Shown here: in pieces, positions 31,566-40,286 of the stretch
Layout: each line of letters begins with the position of its first letter
How positions within the stretch are numbered: the stretch's first letter is position 1
IMG/VR virus record: IMGVR_UViG_3300020389_000255
Location: 1-64,000 of that record
Strand: one strand, 5' to 3'
Origin: a virus
Length of the DNA stretch: 64,000 nt
Program-made: the position numbers and the translations under genes
The notes under the pieces: generated by a model
The model's input: only the letters and a program-made list of their open reading frames with translations
What the model was told of the DNA's origin: nothing
Database searches by the model: none

Positions 31566-31646
31566 TTATGAACAGCAGTTACAATCGCTGCAATCGCAAT
31601 CGATGCAATCACAATCGCTACAACAACATTCTTTTTTATTTGACAT
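31566..31646 (-). CDS. Cysteine-rich micropeptide (26 aa)
   Basis: A 26-codon frame starts at ATG 31646 behind a perfect TAAGGAG site 8 bases upstream and ends in TAA at 31566. It contains ten cysteines (positions 7, 8, 9, 12, 14, 17, 19, 22, 24, 25) and five aspartates in repeated CxC / D-C units, after a Lys/Glu leader. The composition resembles a metallothionein or a disulphide-rich peptide. The DNA shows a near-tandem atcgcaatcg pattern from the repeated Asp-Cys codons. It sits between the protease and the 108-aa gene in the baseplate operon. Metal binding is a guess from composition. Confidence 0.7.
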   Translation of the reverse strand: MSNKKECCCSDCDCIDCDCSDCNCCS

Positions 31647-31656
31647 AATTTTCTCC

Positions 31657-32499
31657 TTATGTTACCTCATATTCTTCTGCAACATCTACTTTATCGGCAT
31701 CTTTTTCTTCGATAAACAAATGTCGTAAAGATTTTCGTTGACGTTCTTTTCTACGTTTTTTAGCGTCATAATAGTCAGTACCATCATATACAAATTGCAA
31801 TTCGTGATGTTCAAAAAATTCATACATACGTAATGGATGTGTTCCGAATCCCATCCATGTCATAACATCAATTCCAAATCCTAATTGAATGTTAGTAATT
31901 CTAGAACAAAGTCCTAATAGTCTTCCAGATGCATGAAAAACTCCACCACCAGAATTTCCAAATATAGACGGTGCATTGTACATGATATAAGCCTTTTGTT
32001 CAATCATTTCTCGTAAATAAGTTAATTCTCCTTTATTAGAAAATGGATCGTGCAATAAACTACAACCACTTGTCCAAACTTCATCAAACAATTGCAAATT
32101 ATCAATGTCTGACTTAGGATAAATCTTGGCAACATGATCTTGTTGTCTAGTATTATGCAACTTAACTGCGGCCAAATCATGTCCTTTGTCATATGCAATA
32201 ATTTCTGCCTGAGAACTATTTGCAGAAGATATTTTTGATCCGTCATAATCAAAAACTTCAATAGCAACTTCTTCAAGTATATCTTTTTTAATCTCCCTTT
32301 TCAATAAAGAATCCCATTCATTTTTTACTGTAATTGCCCCATCAATCACATGTTGACAAGTTAACACAATATTAATATATTTATTTTCATTTTTCGGATC
32401 AAGCTCACTATATACCAATACACCAGATCCACCAGCTTTTCCAGCCTTAACTCTGGTAACAGGATACAAAACTTGTTCGTGCAATTCTTGTTGATTCAC
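31657..32499 (-). CDS. Trypsin-like (S1 fold) serine protease
   Basis: 280 aa. The triad is visible: His50 in TCQHVID, Asp108 in GHDLAAVKL, Ser183 in GNSGGGVF. A GGSGVLV strand precedes, as in HtrA/trypsin-like proteases. There is no signal peptide, no PDZ domain, and the last 50 residues are basic then acidic (KKRRKERQRK followed by EEKDADK). It starts at GTG 32499 behind an AAGGGG site. It is embedded between gp27 and gp5, so it is made late. Processing of a baseplate or fibre protein, or of a host surface or defence protein, would fit; the substrate is unknown. It is distinct from the T4 gp21 prohead protease by sequence and location. Confidence 0.88.
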   Translation of the reverse strand: MNQQELHEQVLYPVTRVKAGKAGGSGVLVYSELDPKNENKYINIVLTCQHVIDGAITVKNEWDSLLKREIKKDILEEVAIEVFDYDGSKISSANSSQAEIIAYDKGHDLAAVKLHNTRQQDHVAKIYPKSDIDNLQLFDEVWTSGCSLLHDPFSNKGELTYLREMIEQKAYIMYNAPSIFGNSGGGVFHASGRLLGLCSRITNIQLGFGIDVMTWMGFGTHPLRMYEFFEHHELQFVYDGTDYYDAKKRRKERQRKSLRHLFIEEKDADKVDVAEEYEVT

Positions 32500-32525
32500 G
32501 TTATCACCCCTTATTTTATTAGTGT

Positions 32526-33830
32526 TTATGCAAATGCAATTGTATCAGATGCAATTCCTGGAATAGTATCTTCTAAATTATCTTGATAAGAATCCTTTAC
32601 AGCTGTTATTGTTGTATTATATTTATCTGCATCTATTGTATGCCTTAATGAAACAATTAAATATCTACCCGAATAAACAGGATCCCATACATCTCTCACA
32701 CCAGAAGGTTCAGGAGAAACAACCCTCAAATCAACAACATCACCAATAGTTTTTGTTGTATCACCAGCAACTATAATAGTCACTGCAAAATTATTTAATT
32801 GTTGTAATTGAGATATCCTTACTGGTAATGAGGTTTGTACACTATCACTGTAATTCAAATTATTATACTTTTTCATATGTTTAGGAACATACATTATCTT
32901 AGAATCATATTTTTTACTATAAGACTTGTCTCCGGTTAAATCTAATTTCCCATTATTCATATGTTTATATGCATCATATGAGTCTGCATAATTAAATTCG
33001 TTTATTATAAACGATCTTTTCACAATATCATGTTCAATAATTTTATTTGCATACATTCCACTGGTAATGTTTTCTGATATGTCTATTGATTGGTCAAAGT
33101 CAATTGATTTAATAATATAAGGATTAGGAGTAACCATACTTCTAACTAATTGACTATATGTAGTAATATTAGAATCTTCTATATCATTGAATAAACTCTC
33201 CAACGAAACAAAATTATATTTATCTTTGTCCTGAAAAAAAACATAACTCGCACCTTTATAAGTCTCAGAAATTGCTCTATTCGCCAACCAATTCAATGCT
33301 TCAAATGGGGTCCAATTTGGAATTATTAAATTTTGTTGTGGTAATGTATCTTCAATATTAATTTCATCAGCATCAAGCTTTAAATCATTCACCAAAATAC
33401 TATTTACAATTCCAGAAATAGGTTGTCCTACATATGATTTACTTATTGTCGTTGTTATATCTGTAAAATATTTTTCTGAAATAAAATTTACAGCATATGC
33501 TGATACCGTAGGATTTTCTTTTTGATAATCACTAATTGAATATATTTTATAACTTTGCTCAAATTCTTCAGTAGTTACAGAATTATTGTTTGGATCCAAT
33601 ACACTAACAGAATAATTTATATTAACAGTTTCATAACCAAGAATTGGTAAATTTCCATATACATTTCTACTATCATTAAATATCATATTTCCAGTTATAC
33701 AATTTTCAAACATATTTTCATACAAATTCACCTCAACTGCAATACTTCCCATTTCAAATACTAGATCATCACTAAAATCTGAAAATAATTCAATCGCTAT
33801 TATTTTATATGATCCTGGAATAATATTCAT
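32526..33830 (-). CDS. gp27: Baseplate hub protein gp27
   Basis: 434 aa (T4 gp27 is 391 aa). Conserved features include an N-terminal beta-barrel with MIFNDS, and the central IPNWTPFEALNWLANRAIS motif, the best signature of gp27-type hubs. A C-terminal SGRYLIVSLRHTID strand follows. gp27 forms a trimeric torus holding gp5 and adapts threefold spike symmetry to the sixfold tube. It overlaps gp53 by four bases. Confidence 0.93.
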   Translation of the reverse strand: MNIIPGSYKIIAIELFSDFSDDLVFEMGSIAVEVNLYENMFENCITGNMIFNDSRNVYGNLPILGYETVNINYSVSVLDPNNNSVTTEEFEQSYKIYSISDYQKENPTVSAYAVNFISEKYFTDITTTISKSYVGQPISGIVNSILVNDLKLDADEINIEDTLPQQNLIIPNWTPFEALNWLANRAISETYKGASYVFFQDKDKYNFVSLESLFNDIEDSNITTYSQLVRSMVTPNPYIIKSIDFDQSIDISENITSGMYANKIIEHDIVKRSFIINEFNYADSYDAYKHMNNGKLDLTGDKSYSKKYDSKIMYVPKHMKKYNNLNYSDSVQTSLPVRISQLQQLNNFAVTIIVAGDTTKTIGDVVDLRVVSPEPSGVRDVWDPVYSGRYLIVSLRHTIDADKYNTTITAVKDSYQDNLEDTIPGIASDTIAFA

Positions 33831-34624
33831 CGTATTTTATCTTTAAAATCCTTTTCAAAAGTTCCAATAAGTCCTGGGTTCAGCATTTTAATTTCTCGTT
33901 TTTCTTCATTTATCCTATCTTCATATGTTGCATTATCAACTGCAACTGGTGGAGCCCAAGAAGATGTTCCTCCTGGAAGTTTTGCTCTCTCAACATCACT
34001 AAATCCTTTATCAACAACCAATCTATCAACAGAACCATCTCCATTATCTCGTACAACTTCATAGAACCTTGGTGCGGCAAACTCTTTAACAGTAGAGTCA
34101 ACATCAGCTGATACACTAGATGTTGAACCAGTAATTACATCAGTAAGATCCCAATCAGGATCAAGACTATTTTCATAAACAATCTGTCCTAAATCTGGAT
34201 TATAATCTTTGACAGTAGCAGTAGCACTAGAAACACTTCCAGTTATAGTTTCTCCTATTATAAAAATATCACCATCGGGACTAAGAGTTGAAATATCATA
34301 CACTAAAACTTCATCTGGATACTTCTTCTGAATATAATCATCAAATTTCTTTCCATCTAATACCCAATCAAAATAAGGATCAACAACTCCATTTACATGA
34401 AGAACAATCCAATGATCAAGTGGAGATCCATATGCACCTCTAGCATATTGTTCTGGAGGTCTACTGTCTGTGACTACATGTTTGTAATAAGAACTAATAT
34501 AATCAGAAAAATCATTTCTAATTCCAACTCGTCTAGTTATATCGACTACAGTTTTAGCATCCATTAAATCTTTAGTTAATGTATACTTAATTGTAGGAAA
34601 TGCTCCAAAATATTGTATAGGCAT
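33827..34624 (-). CDS. gp53: Baseplate wedge protein gp53 with inserted beta domain
   Basis: Residues 1-100 align with T4 gp53: DITRRVGIRNDFSDYISSYY, RPPEQYARGAYGSP, HWIVLHVN and VDPYFDW. The C-terminal helix (EEKREIKMLNPGLIGTFEKDF) also fits the T4 end. At 265 aa it exceeds T4 gp53 (196 aa) by an insertion at about 105-190 containing two copies of a FxxGExITGSxSxATA-like beta unit, also seen in the gp7-like protein. gp53 bridges wedges and stabilises the dome. Confidence 0.9.
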   Translation of the reverse strand: MPIQYFGAFPTIKYTLTKDLMDAKTVVDITRRVGIRNDFSDYISSYYKHVVTDSRPPEQYARGAYGSPLDHWIVLHVNGVVDPYFDWVLDGKKFDDYIQKKYPDEVLVYDISTLSPDGDIFIIGETITGSVSSATATVKDYNPDLGQIVYENSLDPDWDLTDVITGSTSSVSADVDSTVKEFAAPRFYEVVRDNGDGSVDRLVVDKGFSDVERAKLPGGTSSWAPPVAVDNATYEDRINEEKREIKMLNPGLIGTFEKDFKDKIR

Positions 34625-34635
34625 TCTTTTTTTCC

Positions 34636-35724
34636 CTATTTATTTTCTACATGGATATTTTCTTTCAGTTGTTTACTTTCCCAACCAACATCTGCTAACT
34701 CTCCAATTTTCTTTCCTGCTTGACCCGCAAAATTCGCTGCTGTAGGTATTACTAATTCTGTCAAAGAAAGTGTTAAATCAATCTCAACTGGTGAACCATC
34801 AATATGACTTGCCCATGCTCCAGCACCACTAAAATTAGTAGCAATCTGTGTTATTGCACACGTATTTAGTTTTGGTAAATAAGGATTATCTTTATCAGCA
34901 AAATTGGTTTTCTCCATCTTTCCTTTACCTTCAGACCCCATCATAAATCTAACATCCCAATGTAGAGGATAATTTAAAAAATAATCTCCACCACCTAATT
35001 TTGCTGAAGAAGCACTTTTAAAAATATTAATAATTCTATCAAGTCGTATTGCTTCCTCATGTGATTCTGCAACTAATTTATGTACAAATTCCCATGTTCT
35101 ATGTGACATACCAGTAAAAAATTGTTCTGATACTGGATTTACAATACGTCCTCTTCTGCGTTCAATAGTTCTTTGTCCTACCCCTCCACCTCCAAATGCA
35201 CCTGCAACCATACCAACTATATCTTCTACTATACTAGTTTTTCCAACTCCTTTAGTAAATTCAGTCTTTATTGACTCTAACGCTTGCTTACTCAAATATT
35301 TAACATTTCTCTTTAGCCAATCATCTTGGGCACCCCATCCTGCCTCAAGTTGTTCATTGAGTTCTGCTGGCATAGGTAAATAAAGTACTGCTTGTTCCTC
35401 ATTTCGGGTATTTCCTAAAATAAAATCTTGATATGGTTTACATTCATAACGTATGTAATCATAATTTGTTATATTTATTGGAAATGCATATTTACCATGA
35501 GGTCCTTTTGACTCACGGTTCTCCCCTGGTTTATAAGCTACAGCGTCCTTTGCCGCTTGTTCACGGCTCGTTGATAGATTTTGTTTAACTCTAGGATCTT
35601 CTCCACTCCAGTCCTCTGGAGAATATAGGTGCCCATCACCATGCCCCTGTGTACCTTGAGTAAACTCCCGTGCCGTGTCTAGCGTATAAACCAAATTGCT
35701 TAAATTCAATATTGTACCTAACAC
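34636..35724 (-). CDS. gp48: Baseplate tail-tube cap gp48
   Basis: 362 aa, the length of T4 gp48 (364 aa). Signature segments are ITNYDYIRYECKPYQDF, LYLPMPAELNEQ, NPVSEQFFTGMSHRTWEFVHKL, and LPKLNTCAITQIATNFS. The start is GTG 35724 with a perfect AGGAGG site six bases upstream, better than any internal ATG. gp48 sits on the gp54 ring and is where the tube begins. It is the first gene of the leftward structural operon and is driven by the palindromic late box at 35762-35773. Confidence 0.9.
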   Translation of the reverse strand: MLGTILNLSNLVYTLDTAREFTQGTQGHGDGHLYSPEDWSGEDPRVKQNLSTSREQAAKDAVAYKPGENRESKGPHGKYAFPINITNYDYIRYECKPYQDFILGNTRNEEQAVLYLPMPAELNEQLEAGWGAQDDWLKRNVKYLSKQALESIKTEFTKGVGKTSIVEDIVGMVAGAFGGGGVGQRTIERRRGRIVNPVSEQFFTGMSHRTWEFVHKLVAESHEEAIRLDRIINIFKSASSAKLGGGDYFLNYPLHWDVRFMMGSEGKGKMEKTNFADKDNPYLPKLNTCAITQIATNFSGAGAWASHIDGSPVEIDLTLSLTELVIPTAANFAGQAGKKIGELADVGWESKQLKENIHVENK

Positions 35725-35735
35725 AATTCACCTCC

Positions 35736-35743
35736 TATAAATA
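35736..35743 (+). promoter_or_regulatory. Second late-promoter box upstream of gp4
   Basis: TATAAATA on the plus strand, 36 bases before the gp4 ATG, would give a leader of about 30 bases. No Shine-Dalgarno sequence follows it. It overlaps the region just upstream of the gp48 ribosome site on the other strand. Confidence 0.5.
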
Positions 35744-35761
35744 TTAATATACTAGTAGCTT

Positions 35762-35773
35762 TATTTATAAATA
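35762..35773. promoter_or_regulatory. Palindromic divergent late promoter (TATTTATAAATA)
   Basis: The 12-mer is its own reverse complement and so carries the T4 late box TATAAATA on both strands. Leftward, the box at 35769-35762 predicts a start near 35756, giving gp48 a leader of about 30 bases with AGGAGG. Rightward, the box at 35766-35773 predicts a start at or next to the gp4 ATG (35779), which would give a leaderless message. Confidence 0.75.
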
Positions 35774-35778
35774 CTTGT

Positions 35779-36219
35779 ATGGCAAGAACCGGTTTTTATG
35801 AATTAAAAAATCCACATAAGTATTTAGGTGTCACCCGAAAGTTGAAGTATCGGTCTATGTGGGAAAGAAATATTATGAAGTGGTGTGATATGGAACACAA
35901 CATCGTGAGATGGTCATATGAACAAATAATTATTCCATATAGAAGTCCAATAGATAAGAGAAATCATAAATACTATCCAGACTTCTACATAGAACGTTCT
36001 AATGAAAAGGGAATTGAAAAATTCTTATTAGAAGTTAAACCTCAAAATCAAGTAATAAATCCAGCAAAAAAATCAAAGGCAACTATCTACGAAATGAAAA
36101 CATATGCAGTCAACGAGGCAAAATGGATCGCCGCATTACGTTTCTGTAAAAAACGAAATCTAACTTTCAAGATAATAACTGAATATAATCATCCAGTTCT
36201 AAAGAGATATAAAAAATGA
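35779..36219 (+). CDS. gp4: Head completion protein gp4 (TnsA-like nuclease fold)
   Basis: 146 aa, matching T4 gp4 (150 aa). The N-terminus has NPHKYLG and the fold markers RSMWERNIMKWCD, YYPDFYIE and FLLEVKPQ, which give the D/E...D...ExK pattern of TnsA/PD-(D/E)XK nucleases. gp4 completes packaged heads so tails can join. No Shine-Dalgarno is seen before the ATG. It overlaps the next gene by four bases. Confidence 0.88.
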   Translation: MARTGFYELKNPHKYLGVTRKLKYRSMWERNIMKWCDMEHNIVRWSYEQIIIPYRSPIDKRNHKYYPDFYIERSNEKGIEKFLLEVKPQNQVINPAKKSKATIYEMKTYAVNEAKWIAALRFCKKRNLTFKIITEYNHPVLKRYKK

Positions 36220-36746
36220 GAATACAACCACAACAATGGACCGCTTGGGATAGAGTAAGAGGTATTACTCAAGCAAATACTAAAAGAGCAATGACTTGGT
36301 TCAGTCAACAAGTAAGAGCAATAAGCAACTTTGGACCTGCTCAAATGTGGGCACAACATAGAGATGATCTAGTCTCACAAATACATCGTGGTGGAATGTT
36401 CTTATTCTTCTACAATCCAAAATTGAAAGATAAACTTCCATACTATGATAAATTCCCATTGGTGATTCCACTAGAACGTTATGCAGATGGATTCTTAGGA
36501 ATAAACTTGCATTATCTTCCACCAAAAATACGTAGAATTTTACTCAATAGAATACGTGACAGACACATGTCTTACAAGACTTTAAAACGTTACAAATACA
36601 TAAAACCTATCATAAAAAGATATCTAAATAGTCATATACAAGGTAGATTTCTATTAGTCAAAGAAGAGGACTGGGAAACAGCAATCTTTCTTCCAGTTGA
36701 ACGATTTGTAAAGGCAACTAAAAAATCAGTTTGGAGTGACAGATAA
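36216..36746 (+). CDS. Probable DNA end protector gp2-like protein
   Basis: 176 aa, basic. The segments FFYNPKLKDKLPYYDKFPLV, GFLGINLHYLPP and a terminal VWSDR recur in T4-like phage proteins usually annotated as DNA end protector. In T4, genes 2 and 4 are adjacent, which supports gp2. It is shorter than T4 gp2 (274 aa), so the name is a family recollection rather than a motif proof. It overlaps gp4 by four bases, and its stop directly abuts the ATG of gp54. Confidence 0.55.
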   Translation: MRIQPQQWTAWDRVRGITQANTKRAMTWFSQQVRAISNFGPAQMWAQHRDDLVSQIHRGGMFLFFYNPKLKDKLPYYDKFPLVIPLERYADGFLGINLHYLPPKIRRILLNRIRDRHMSYKTLKRYKYIKPIIKRYLNSHIQGRFLLVKEEDWETAIFLPVERFVKATKKSVWSDR

Positions 36747-37568
36747 ATGGGAGTACCACAAAAATTCATAAATAGTTTACAATCTGGAATGGGAATAGCA
36801 AAACCTTCACATTTTTATGTTCAAATATTTGAAAAAACTTACGAAAATGAATCTAGACAGCGTGGAGAATCACAATTACTTGTAGGATCAAACAGTCATA
36901 TACAAGAAAACGTCATTAGTTTAAGATGTCACCAAGCAATTCTTCCGGGGATAACAGCCGCAACCAGCCAATATGGTACTGGAATGCCAGAAAAAAACAA
37001 TCCTTATCGTGCTACCTTTGAAGATGTTGCATTTAGTTTTTACTGTTCTGAAAATCTCATTGAAAGAGATTATTTTGAAACTTGGGCAACTTTAATATTC
37101 AACACTTTAAATAAAGAAAAAAAACGATATGAAAATTGGCAAGTTGCTTATAGAGAAGAATTTACAAAGAATATAGAAATAATAAAATTAAGTCAAACTG
37201 GACATGCAACGAGAAAATACACTCTACACAATGCTTTTCCAACTATCTTAAATGACACAACATTAGATTGGGGAGATGAAGAAGTTTTAAAAATGGAAGT
37301 TACAATGTCATATGATTGGTGGACATCTACTACTAGAGATCTTCCAGATATGAAAGTTCCAGATCCGGGCAATTACATGAAGGATTTTCATCCTAAAATT
37401 CATTCAAAAACTCCAACTAGCTTTTTTGATAAACCATTAGAAGATTGGCCCGAACCAAGATCTCAATCCGGTCCTGCAGTTTCTAGCAGCGATCCAAAGA
37501 GTTTTGGACTTACAAAAGATAAGGGGAACTGGATAAAACGAAATCTCATAGGAACAGATGAATTTTAA
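36747..37568 (+). CDS. gp54: Tail-tube initiator gp54 (tube-fold)
   Basis: 273 aa (T4 gp54 is 320 aa). The run LRCHQAILPGITAATSQYGTG, PYRATFEDVAFSFYCSENLI and YTLHNAFPTILNDTTLDW, then EVLKMEVTMSYDWW is the gp19/gp54 tube fold. gp54 binds the hub and nucleates the gp19 tube, capped by gp48. Its split from gp48 onto the opposite strand differs from T4, where 48 and 54 are adjacent. Confidence 0.8.
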   Translation: MGVPQKFINSLQSGMGIAKPSHFYVQIFEKTYENESRQRGESQLLVGSNSHIQENVISLRCHQAILPGITAATSQYGTGMPEKNNPYRATFEDVAFSFYCSENLIERDYFETWATLIFNTLNKEKKRYENWQVAYREEFTKNIEIIKLSQTGHATRKYTLHNAFPTILNDTTLDWGDEEVLKMEVTMSYDWWTSTTRDLPDMKVPDPGNYMKDFHPKIHSKTPTSFFDKPLEDWPEPRSQSGPAVSSSDPKSFGLTKDKGNWIKRNLIGTDEF

Positions 37569-37594
37569 AATACAACAAGGAGCAATAATTAATT

Positions 37595-38314
37595 ATGCCT
37601 TTACCAACAATTGAAGTACCAAGTTACAAAATAAACATTATTTCAGTACCAAACACAATTACATACAGACCTTTCCTAGTAAAGGAAGAAAAAATTCTAC
37701 TAACAGCATTAGCTGGAGAAGATGAAACAGAAATTATCAATGCTATAAAACAAATAATTTCAAATTGTATTATTGAACCAGAAATAAATGTAAATATATT
37801 ACCAATCTTCGATATAGAAAATTTATTCGTTAACTTACGTTCAAAATCTGTTGGATCATTATCAACAATTGGACTAGCATGTAATGAATGTGAAGAATCT
37901 AATCAATTTGAAATTAATTTAGATGATATTCAAATTAACACCGATAAAAAACATACAAAGGATATAGAATTAATCAAAGATGTAATTGGTGTTACAATGA
38001 AATATCCATCAATAGATATATTAACATCGGTTGAAAATACAGAAGAAGATGATGCAGGAATTTCTCAAGTTTATGATTTAGTTTCTGATTGTATCGAAAC
38101 TATTTACACAACCGATGAAGAATTTCAAATGACAGACTACACAGATTTAGAACGCAATGAATTTTTTGAAAGTTTAACTCAAGAACACTTTTTAAAAATA
38201 CAAGAATTTTTTGATACTATGCCATACATCTACTATGATTTAAAATATGATTGTGAACACTGTAACCATAAAGAAAAACTCAACATAAGAGGTATCCAAA
38301 ATTTTTTTACATAG
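37595..38314 (+). CDS. gp26: gp26-type baseplate/tail assembly chaperone (T4_baseplate family, lambda G analogue)
   Basis: 239 aa with the family N-terminus (YKINIISVPNTITYRPFLVKEEKILLTA split over residues 12-39) and two cysteine pairs: CNEC at about residue 92 and CEHC near the C-terminus, likely zinc ligands. T4 gp26 is 208 aa. It has an AAGGAG site 13 bases before the ATG. The gene ends at a T7 run (38302-38308) where a -1 slip enters the next small ORF, the arrangement of tail assembly chaperones G/GT upstream of a tape measure. Confidence 0.8.
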   Translation: MPLPTIEVPSYKINIISVPNTITYRPFLVKEEKILLTALAGEDETEIINAIKQIISNCIIEPEINVNILPIFDIENLFVNLRSKSVGSLSTIGLACNECEESNQFEINLDDIQINTDKKHTKDIELIKDVIGVTMKYPSIDILTSVENTEEDDAGISQVYDLVSDCIETIYTTDEEFQMTDYTDLERNEFFESLTQEHFLKIQEFFDTMPYIYYDLKYDCEHCNHKEKLNIRGIQNFFT

Positions 38315-38346
38315 GCATGGGGCATAATAATCTAGAAAATTATTAT
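38302..38346 (+). promoter_or_regulatory. Candidate programmed -1 frameshift site
   Basis: Seven T residues are phased as T TTT TTT, with zero-frame codons at 303-305 and 306-308 of 38 kb, two codons before the gp26 stop. A -1 slip continues through codons at 38308-38316 without a stop and joins the ATG of the 60-aa ORF in frame. A weak stem (ATAATAAT/ATTATTAT, 38324-38331 with 38339-38346) lies 15 bases downstream. The fusion would be 301 aa. Confidence 0.65.
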
Positions 38347-38499
38347 ATTTTAAATTTTGCACTCATGCAACACCATAATTATAGTTTAACAGAAATTGAA
38401 AATATGATGCCATATGAACGTGATATTTACACAACAATGCTTGAAAGTCACATTCAAGAAGAAAACGAAAGAATTAAACGAGAAAATAATAGCGGGTAA
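38317..38499 (+). CDS. Small tail-assembly protein (gp51 position; T-like partner)
   Basis: 60 aa, helical and acidic, with YSLTEIENMMPYERDIY followed by an E/N-rich helix. This 'MPY(E/Y)R' pattern is common in the short second reading frame upstream of phage tape measures. It begins two bases after the gp26 stop, in the -1 frame, without a clear ribosome site of its own, which favours expression by frameshifting or coupling. In T4 the gene after 26 is 51; homology to gp51 is not shown. Confidence 0.65.
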   Translation: MGHNNLENYYILNFALMQHHNYSLTEIENMMPYERDIYTTMLESHIQEENERIKRENNSG

Positions 38500-38504
38500 A
38501 ACAT

Positions 38505-40283
38505 ATGGGCAGACAACCACGTACACGTAAAAGAACAGCACAAGTCTTAACAAGTATAGAACAAAGACGGTTAAAATTACAAGAAGAAATAAGAGCTCTA
38601 GAAGCCCAACCAGAAAGTCCATCCACAACTAAAAGTCTAACAACAAAACGGAGATTATTAGCTAATGTAGATAAGGAAAGATACAATTGGCTAGGTTTAG
38701 AAGATGAAGAAGAATTAGGAACTCAACATTTCATTAAAAATGTCCAAGCAGTCATTAGACAAAGAAAAGCTGGTCTTGCAACTGCAATCAAAGGTGCAGT
38801 TGGAATGAAAATTCTTGGAGCAGATCCTCTAATTTCTAATGCTTGGGCGGGTGCTTTAATGCTCCGAGACATGTTTCGTGGAAATAACAACATAGAACCA
38901 GATGCTGGAACAGCAGGAAAACCTTCTTCAATACCATCTTCTGGAGGTGGAGGTAAAGGTGACGCAAATTTAGTTCCAGATTTACTCGCCAGAATAGCTA
39001 CCACAACTGAAAAAACATATGATTTATTAGATTGGGTTTATACTTATAGGCGTGCTAGATTCCGAGAAATAATGAATCTTGATACCCTCTCATCCGCTGC
39101 CGAAGCAACAGTTGCAATGAATGCCCTGCCTCCTGCTGAACGGCAAGAAAGAATAGCTAGCCGTGAAAATTCCGTAGAAGATAAAGTAACAGATCTAATC
39201 GAGTTAACTAAAGAAGGTTTATTTGGTAGTCCAAAATTATTAGGACCTGCAGGTCCAATTGCTAGTTTGTTGGGTAAAGTTCATGAAGGAGTACTGATTC
39301 AAGGAGATGCACTTAAAGGTTTAGAACCTACTGAAGAAGAATCAAGAGAATCGCAGATGAACAAATTAGCAAGACTGAATCAATTTTCAAAAAATAAAAA
39401 TATTAGTAATTTAGCTGCACTCGGAGGTACAGCTGCCGGTGCTGGTGGAGGATTTCTCAGCAATCTTGCAAGTGAAACAGGAGGAGAATTATTAGGAAGA
39501 ACTCTTTGGAGAGGAAAAGGAAGAGGTTTACTTCCAAAAGCTGGAAGAGCAATTGCAGGAAGTAGAATGGGTCAAGGAATAGCAGGCCTTGCTGGTAAAA
39601 TTGGTCCTAAAGGTTTAGCAATTGGAGGTGGACTTGCTACCTTTGCAATAATGGGTGCCATGGATATGGTAAAGGGTGCAATATATAAACACAAAGAATG
39701 GGGTGTTGGTAAAGTGTCTGGTTCTCTCGGAGGATTACTTGCTGGAACAGGAGATAGAGGAATTTGGAGTGTATTTGCAAATATGGGTAAATGGGCAGGT
39801 GCTGGTGCCGCAGCTGGAAGTGTTGTCCCAGTAGTAGGTACAATAGGAGGAGGTATCCTTGGAGCTGCATTAGGTGGAATACTTTCCTTATTAGGAGGAC
39901 AAAAAATCTCACAGTGGATAAGTAATGCAGGAAGATGGTTACGAGATGAACTTTGGGAAGGACTAAAACAATTTGTAATTGATATAAAAGAATGGGTATT
40001 TGGTACAAAAAATCTAAAACCAAATAAAGATGAAAAGCCAACAGATAATGACACAGAGGACAAAAAAATATCATTTCTTAACAGAGGACAAAGAATTAAT
40101 GATGGAAGTATAGAATTAAATTCATCAGGTGGGAATACAGGATTTCAAACAGCATCATTATCACCAAATATTATAAATGCAACTACAGTATCAAGTAATG
40201 AAGAAACAAATTTCTTTGGGAGGGCATCATCAACTAACCCAAACAGTCCATCTGCAAACAAGATTGTAGCATTAGTAACCTAA
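38505..40283 (+). CDS. Tail tape measure protein (gp29-like)
   Basis: 592 aa, almost the length of T4 gp29 (590 aa). The basic N-terminus and helices at 15-110 are followed by two glycine/alanine-rich hydrophobic stretches at about 310-400 and 420-470 with GG-AAGAG-type repeats. The C-terminal 100 residues are polar. Position after the chaperone pair is that of a tape measure. By the usual 1.5 angstrom per residue, the tail tube would be about 90 nm, close to T4. There is no lytic or peptidase domain. Confidence 0.75.
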   Translation: MGRQPRTRKRTAQVLTSIEQRRLKLQEEIRALEAQPESPSTTKSLTTKRRLLANVDKERYNWLGLEDEEELGTQHFIKNVQAVIRQRKAGLATAIKGAVGMKILGADPLISNAWAGALMLRDMFRGNNNIEPDAGTAGKPSSIPSSGGGGKGDANLVPDLLARIATTTEKTYDLLDWVYTYRRARFREIMNLDTLSSAAEATVAMNALPPAERQERIASRENSVEDKVTDLIELTKEGLFGSPKLLGPAGPIASLLGKVHEGVLIQGDALKGLEPTEEESRESQMNKLARLNQFSKNKNISNLAALGGTAAGAGGGFLSNLASETGGELLGRTLWRGKGRGLLPKAGRAIAGSRMGQGIAGLAGKIGPKGLAIGGGLATFAIMGAMDMVKGAIYKHKEWGVGKVSGSLGGLLAGTGDRGIWSVFANMGKWAGAGAAAGSVVPVVGTIGGGILGAALGGILSLLGGQKISQWISNAGRWLRDELWEGLKQFVIDIKEWVFGTKNLKPNKDEKPTDNDTEDKKISFLNRGQRINDGSIELNSSGGNTGFQTASLSPNIINATTVSSNEETNFFGRASSTNPNSPSANKIVALVT

Positions 40284-40286
40284 AAA

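Noticed and set aside
39572-40063. 163-codon and neighbouring 145-codon frames antisense to the tape measure
   Set aside because: Mirror of Gly/Ala/Leu-rich tape-measure codons; no ribosome site and the sense frame is clearly real.
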